Positions 8,601-12,753 of a stretch of 12,753 nt of DNA are shown one piece after another. The translations under genes and the position numbers were made by a program. How positions within the stretch are numbered: the first letter of the stretch is position 1; every line of letters starts with the position of its first letter. The notes beneath the pieces were generated by a model. It was not told where the DNA came from, ran no database searches, and saw nothing but the letters and a program-made list of their open reading frames with translations. Origin of the DNA: Dinochytrium kinnereticum. Its lineage: Eukaryota; Chytridiomycota; Chytridiomycetes; Chytridiales; Chytridiaceae. Location of the stretch: contig JADGJT010000131.1 of assembly GCA_027604005.1 (NCBI GenBank), forward strand, positions 42,100 to 54,852, in the 5' to 3' direction.

Positions 8601-9996
8601 GAGAGCTAATGTAGGCAGATTTTCGTTTTTCATACTCCTCTAATTTTTTTTCTCCTTGGTCAATAGGAATGTCCTTAAAGCCTATTTCGCAAGCTTGGGC
8701 GACTTGATCAAATCCACCGACCCATCTGCTTCATCTAGAACCATCACTCGATTCAATCAGCTCATGCTTACAGCTTATAGGGAGTTTCAGGTTGTGACTC
8801 ATGAGATGATCGTGGACTTGCGAAAGTCCCTGGGTTTGAAGGTCGTTCAGGGCTTGGATACCTATGCGAAGCGATCGGTGATCAGGAATTTGAATTTCAC
8901 GCCAAAGTTTAACAAGGAGGAGGTGTTCTTCCTCTGTGATCAGTACTTTACTGTGCTTTACTGTAAGGACAGATGATGCCTCTGATGGTGATTGATTGCC
9001 TTACGTATACCTTTCTTTTTAGATGGTCAAAAGCAGAAGCAGAAGAACGCGGACAGGATGGAGTTCCCCCAGTTTGCTCAATTCCTCGGGAGGCTGACTC
9101 GGTGGGCTGACATAACTCGGGATCTCGAGGAGCAGCAAACCCGCCTGGGCCCTGACGTCGCCGTGAAGCCCGTGGTCGGAAGTTCACTTTTGACCAAGCT
9201 TTATGGAGAGGTGTTTGACAAGAACCGCGACGGCTACGTGGACTTTTCGGATATTGTGAAGGGCCTTAGCCAGATCATTCACTCGGATTTCATGACAAGG
9301 ATCACGTTGTTCTTTGACCTGCACGATTCGGACAAGGACGGGCTGCTGAACAAGGAGGAGTTGATTCAGTTCTCGGAGAGCTTGCTCTTCCTTCTCAGGA
9401 AGGAGGATGGCGACAAGTACTTGAACTCCGTCTCCAATATTCTCCAAAGAGCGTTTGAGCTCGCCAAGCTTCACGCAAGGGCCGACAGCGAGCTCTTGTT
9501 GGACGACAACACCTTGAAGGAGCAAATGAAGATTGCCGTCTCGACCTTTAGAGAGCTGATACTGGGAGACGAGTTCTTGGTCGAGTACTTTGACACCGTT
9601 TTCCCAAAGACGTTCGCTCTCGAGGCCATGAAGGACATTGAGGTGACGAAAGCCGTTGGGAAGGAGATCATGGACTCCCTTTGGCAGAGCGGTGTGGCTT
9701 GGGCTGGGAAGGTTGGTCGAACTAAACCCAAAGCGCCAGCTGTCAAGTCCTCCTCGCAGAGCGACGACAAGAGCAAGGCATCATCCCAGCCTTCTTCGGA
9801 CAAGGCTGGAGGAAAGTCGGCGGGGACGCAGGAGTCTGCTCTGGAAACCTCTGTCGGAGGCGACGCTTCATCTGGGGAGGAGGAGGATGATTACGAGGAG
9901 GTCGATGAACAAGAGCTTTTGGATGATGTGGATACTTTATTGGCCAACATTGAGGAAGCTACAGCGGGGGGCAGCCCGGATAAGGATCAGGCTTAA
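5604..9996 (+). CDS. GRAM-TBC-EF-hand Rab GTPase-activating protein (TBC1D8/9, Mdr1/Gyp2 type)
   Basis: Twenty exons give 3378 nt and 1125 aa. TBC proteins speed GTP hydrolysis by Rab GTPases on intracellular membranes. The N-terminus ([10 protein letters not shown], then [14 protein letters not shown]) matches the start of this family, and ATG 5604 has AAG before it. Domain order: GRAM1 about residues 139-210 ([19 protein letters not shown]), GRAM2 about 299-370 ([14 protein letters not shown]), and TBC about 480-705. The Arg finger is IEKDLNR with R537. The Gln finger is IGYCQ with Q572. Two EF-hands follow: loop 1 at D867-D878 ([12 protein letters not shown]) and loop 2 at D903-E914 ([12 protein letters not shown]), both with intact calcium ligands. 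The tail is acidic and Ser-rich ([17 protein letters not shown]). Length is typical of the family. Nothing is missing, so it should be active. The specific Rab target cannot be read. The family call is secure, and a few splice sites could shift slightly. Confidence 0.93.
7682..7726 (+). other. 45-nt stopless, frame-preserving intron inside the TBC domain
   Basis: The intron runs AG|GTTTGATTC to ACAAAG|G, is 45 nt long and is in phase 2. It has no stop in frame, so retention would add 15 residues ([15 protein letters not shown]). I call it an intron because family members go directly from the CGA-like segment to the GYY-like segment, and because neighbouring introns are the same size. Confidence 0.7.
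8463..8479 (+). other. 17-nt micro-exon of the GRAM-TBC gene
   Basis: This exon encodes VLFQV plus two bases of a Gly codon, between a 52-nt and a 68-nt intron. The residues continue the conserved TBC segment LEGPK-VLFQVGLAIL, so it must be included to keep the domain intact. Confidence 0.8.
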
Positions 9997-10480
9997 AGGA
10001 CCTGGTTTTCAAGGGGTGGATGGTTAGCATGGAGTGCAAGCACAGTGTGAAAGTTTGGGTTTGGGGAAGAGGAAAAGGACTCAACAATAACTTTGAATCA
10101 ACAAGAGGTTCAGTCAATGTAGATAAGGAATAGTTTACAGATCATCACTGTCCAGAATGCGAAAGGGCGGGTGGTGCATTGCTGATGATGCTTACCGTAG
10201 CCTGCAGCGGGCGTCCGCATCCCGCTCAGATTCTCTTGGAGGGCGGGTGAGGCGGACTCGAGGCTCCACACCTTCCACCCTTCAACGCCCCTCGACCCTT
10301 CGACATCCGTCGATATCAGATCCACCTCTGCATACCTTTTTTCACTTTTTTTTTTCTTCTGGCGGTCAAAGATTTCTTTGAGTTTTTTCCAGTTTTCAAC
10401 CTGGTTTTATACTGGACGCGTGTGGCCGACAAATCCCGCTCAGCAGATGCGCGCTTCGCCAGAGTTCCAAACCGAATCAA
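9997..10480 (+). other. 3' flank of the GRAM-TBC gene, no supported gene
   Basis: This stretch begins just after the TAA stop and probably holds the 3' untranslated region. An AACAATAACTTTGAAT stretch near 10084 may contribute to polyadenylation. From about 10240 the plus strand becomes C- and T-rich (CCTTCCACCCTTCAACG...), with a T-run at about 10338-10352. I see no gene in it. Confidence 0.4.
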
Positions 10481-11000
10481 AGCTAAAGTTCCACCGGAAG
10501 GCAGAAGGTTCGTGGGTTGACCCTCAAGCATGGACTCTGACGATATCTGTGAGTGACCGGATCGCCAGCAGATGCTCCGCCCCTGCAACGAGCAAACGTG
10601 GAGAAACCAATATTGCCATCGAATCTAGATCCGAGATTATGGCCACAGTGAAGCCACCACCTCGTCGTAAAAGACACCATCTCAGTAAATCTACTGCACG
10701 AATATGCCAAACACTCTCGCTCTTTGTCAAGAAACCCAGAGCTGATAGCTGCGGGGTGCATGTCCAGGTGTTTGGTAGGAGTGGGTGACATGGTCAGCAT
10801 CCCAACGAGATTGTCGGGTCGGAGAATTCCATTTTGTGGTGCGGAGAAGAAAACGACCAGGCAGGCTTGTTTAATTTGTTAAGTATCTCTTTAAACTAAA
10901 GAAGAGGATGGCGAGAGAAGAAACAACGCGGAAGAGAAATAAACTTCAAGTAACTCTTTAAACTAAACATATTAAGAGTTTTGGTCTCCACGGAGCAAAA
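10481..11000. other. Uncharacterised intergenic stretch with conflicting ORFs
   Basis: Open frames of 70-136 codons overlap on both strands at about 10378-10800, but none is recognisable and none has clear splice or start support. The minus-strand frames look somewhat protein-like but change frame near 10520. From about 10860 the sequence becomes AT-rich and carries a near-perfect 20-nt direct repeat. Nothing here can be called a gene with confidence. Confidence 0.4.
10881..10967. repeat. 20-nt direct repeat pair
   Basis: AAGTATCTCTTTAAACTAAA at 10881-10900 recurs as AAGTAACTCTTTAAACTAAA at 10948-10967, with one mismatch in 20 and 67 nt start to start. The second copy also forms a 7-bp inverted repeat (AACTCTT at 10953, AAGAGTT at 10974). 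Confidence 0.75.
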
Positions 11001-11066
11001 GGCACAGGCGTGGACCTGGAGCAGGAGAAATCAGAAAGGAATCAGAAGAAGACCGGGAGCAAAATA

Positions 11067-11404
11067 ATGTCGGTCAGAAAGGAGAGGACCCATGGAGCAA
11101 AGACGAAGATCATCCTGACCCGAGATATGGCCTTTGCTAACTTTGAGGAATGGAAGGTGGATCTTAAAACTGATCTTGATCGAGAGCCTGTTCCAAAGGA
11201 ATACCTCAAGATCCTATACAAACTATCCTTATATCAATCACCTCCAATCAGGATCGCTCGCGCGTATCCACTCAGAAAATTCCCAGATCACTTCGTATTT
11301 GTCCGGATTTGCTGGGAGGATGTAGGGGAGCGTCTTGGGGTGGGAGCAGGACTTTTTCATTTTTCAATTCTGTTTGTTTGTCTCATTGGCTGTCGTTACC
11401 TAGT
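11067..11404 (+). other. Unrecognised open frame, possibly a coding fragment
   Basis: From the ATG at 11067 a frame stays open for 148 codons (stop ends at 11510) and begins MSVRKERTHGAKTKI. Up to about 11325 it has a mixed, protein-like composition (EEWKVDLKTDLD, PKEYLKILYKLSLY). After that it becomes Cys/Leu/Trp-rich and looks non-coding, and from 11405 it overlaps the better frame described next. I do not recognise any family. A spliced exon or a relic of a mobile element are both possible. Confidence 0.2.
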
Positions 11405-12038
11405 ATGCCCCCCGCTACCTTCATGGATCATCCCTTTACCTCAGAGGGTACCTCTTGGGAGGACGTCCTGTTTTCATCGCGCCAGTTGGGGGTGGCTATT
11501 GAATTGTTAGCGGACGGTCGTCCTTTGCCTCGCTCGTTAGCCGAGGTGCCGCTCTCGTTTGCTGGAGACCCGTTCTTACTTTGATTTTGTTCCGCATTTG
11601 GTTGCGGGCGTTTACCCTTTCTCAATGGTTCTTATTGATGACTTGTTGGCCGGGGTGGTGGTCCCCCAGCCCGCCGGTGCGGGGCTGGATGCGGCCGCGG
11701 CCAACCCGAATGAGGCACTCGCCTCGGCCTCGTCCGCTGATGATTCGGACGCTTCTTCCTGGCACTTGGCTGCACCTTCCTCGTCTTCCCTTTCTGGTGG
11801 GGTGGCGGAACGAGCCCGGCTGGCGGCCGAGATGGCTGAGATTCGTCGGGAAAATGATCACCTTCGACTTCCTCTTCGGGGTTCATCGCGGGGCAGTGTG
11901 GCGGGGGCAGCGAGTCGTCCCGTAAGAGTTGTCGCGCCCGAGTCCTTCGTCGTCATCCTCGTCCTCTCGGTATGAGGGCCGCGAATATGTCTAAGATCTT
12001 GGCCAGCGTTTTGTCCCGGACGATATACATGATCCGGT
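11405..12038 (+). pseudogene. Frame-broken ORF, possibly element-derived (gag-like?)
   Basis: An ATG at 11405 opens a 59-codon frame (MPPATFMDHPFTSEGTSWED...) that stops at 11584. The same kind of sequence appears to continue in another frame from about 11579 (FDFVPHLVAGVYPFSMVLI...). It includes an Ala/Ser-rich linker and a short heptad-like charged helix (AERARLAAEMAEIRRENDHL), and stops at 11975. A third frame then continues a Ser run into RYEGREYV, a TAA at 11992, and DLGQRFVPDDIHDP. This makes two frame changes and one stop in about 630 nt, which suggests decay, although introns or sequence errors could also explain it. The disordered linker plus coiled-coil order recalls fungal retrotransposon Gag N-termini, but no zinc knuckle or polymerase motif is present. 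Confidence 0.3.
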
Positions 12039-12753
12039 GAGTGTGCTTGTCCTTATTGTTTTTCCTGGGAGTAGTCAGGTTCTTGTGAAACCCTGGATTT
12101 GAGCTCCCCGTCAGGTGCTTGCACTTGGCGCTCGCTGTTTTTCCACTCACCGGCTGGTCTGTTATCGTTTCTTTTGCTTTTTTAGTCCTGGCGTTTGTCT
12201 TTCCTCCTGGCTTATAACCCTAACCAACGGCACACGCACGGCAAACGGCCAGCACATCTTGTTTTTTGGGGACAAAGATATATTTTTTCAAGTCGTCTGA
12301 TCCTTTTAGGTGAATAGGAGGACAAAGAATCAATTGATATTGACTGGTTTCTTCCGCGTTGGATTCGTAGTTGTTCTCTGAAAATACTGACATCCGACTC
12401 AATGCCCCTCCAATGGGTTCTTCGTTCCAGAGACCTTGAATTGGCGCTGCTTTGATGCCTGCGTGGGGAGCGTCGCTATCTTGCAGGTGGAGGTGATAAT
12501 GATGGTGATGTCTGACGGCTTCGTCCGCTCTCAGTAACGGACGATGGAACTATTAAAGAAAAGGGGCAATCCCTATAAATGAATGGTTCCTTATGGGTAA
12601 TATGCCGGGGCCGATTCACTGTGTTGGAAACTAATTTCGTTAAAGAGTCAACTTTAGCACTGAGATCATCTAGTATTGTGAGAATCTAGCGTTTCTCACA
12701 TGTTCGCTGCGGCGAGTCGTCCCAAAACACTTAAGTCCTCTGTGTACCTTTTC
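12039..12753. other. Intergenic end of the window, no supported gene
   Basis: No recognisable coding sequence is seen. A 45-codon open stretch at 12318-12452 follows an AATAG acceptor-like site but has no partner exon. Two short inverted-repeat features lie near the right end. Confidence 0.4.
12677..12700. repeat. Perfect 8-bp hairpin-forming inverted repeat
   Basis: TGTGAGAA and TTCTCACA are exact reverse complements separated by an 8-nt loop (TCTAGCGT). There is no following T-run, and a fungal nuclear gene would not use a bacterial-type terminator, so its role is unknown. Confidence 0.4.

Larger units (their letters stand above)
5604..9996 (+). other. Exon-intron map of the GRAM-TBC gene
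   Basis: Exons: 5604-5657, 5714-5796, 5855-5930, 5991-6039, 6083-6175, 6226-6327, 6380-6585, 6666-7351, 7417-7463, 7511-7591, 7642-7681, 7727-7819, 7863-7929, 7973-8115, 8159-8207, 8252-8410, 8463-8479, 8548-8610, 8667-8962 and 9023-9996. Intron lengths are 56, 58, 60, 43, 50, 52, 80, 65, 47, 50, 45, 43, 43, 43, 44, 52, 68, 56 and 60 nt, all GT-AG. I chose junctions by keeping the family alignment continuous, and all cumulative phases agree. Branch-like sites include CTAAC in introns 1 and 12 and CTGAC in introns 6 and 7. Several donors are weak (GTTTCG, GTTGGT, GTTTGA, GTTTCA). Confidence 0.85.

Noticed and set aside
2164..9757. Shared 16-mer GTCAAGTCCTCCTCGC at about 2163 and about 9742
   Set aside because: It lies in coding sequence on opposite strands encoding unrelated residues, so it is most likely coincidence in Ser/Asp/Glu-rich coding DNA.
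4961..10290. Loosely similar GTGAGG...CGGA(G/C)TCGA...CTCC...CACCTTCC segments at about 4961 and about 10247
   Set aside because: The match needs several gaps and mismatches. It is too weak to call a dispersed repeat by eye.
12214..12225. Telomere-like word AACCCTAACC
   Set aside because: Only about one and a half units are present, so it is not an interstitial telomere array.
1..12753. CRISPR array, tRNA or rRNA gene, bacterial operon features
   Set aside because: No regularly spaced repeats, no tRNA B-box with a matching cloverleaf, no rRNA-like sequence and no ribosome-binding-site-led gene strings were seen.

Overview
The window looks like nuclear DNA from a fungus, and I think an early-diverging filamentous one (Mucoromycota-like; this placement is inference). 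The reasons are two spliced protein genes of fungal type, many very short GT-AG introns with CTAAC/CTGAC-like branch sites, and long intergenic stretches rich in simple repeats. No bacterial-style operon, CRISPR array, tRNA or rRNA gene was seen.

Layout. Positions 1-390 are a C-rich low-complexity edge and 3' flank. Positions 389-3928 (minus strand) hold a PHD-finger gene resembling the fungal Cti6 subunit of the Rpd3L histone deacetylase complex. I rebuilt it as five exons (742 aa to the first stop), with a start codon separated from the rest by a 663-nt intron and an in-frame TAG followed by 60 more open codons. Positions 3929-5603 are a GC-rich divergent intergenic region with a GCAG repeat. 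Positions 5604-9996 (plus strand) hold a GRAM-GRAM-TBC-EF-hand Rab GTPase-activating protein (TBC1D8/9 and yeast Mdr1/Gyp2 type), rebuilt as 20 exons and 19 introns of 43-80 nt giving 1125 aa. Every splice phase closes, and both catalytic finger residues are present. Positions 9997-12753 have no gene I can name. They contain a frame-broken ORF around 11405-12038 that looks like a decaying element-derived gene, small direct and inverted repeats, and a few unsupported ORFs.

The two genes are divergently transcribed. One is probably a chromatin regulator and the other a membrane-traffic regulator, and nothing in the sequence links their functions. The most useful results are the splice reconstructions, which differ strongly from raw ORFs, and several oddities: the interrupted C-terminus of the PHD gene, the ATGG|GTGAGT start, a tandem splice acceptor, minimal introns including a stopless 45-nt intron inside the TBC domain, and a long intronless last exon. 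I see no convincing sign of a wholly new system.
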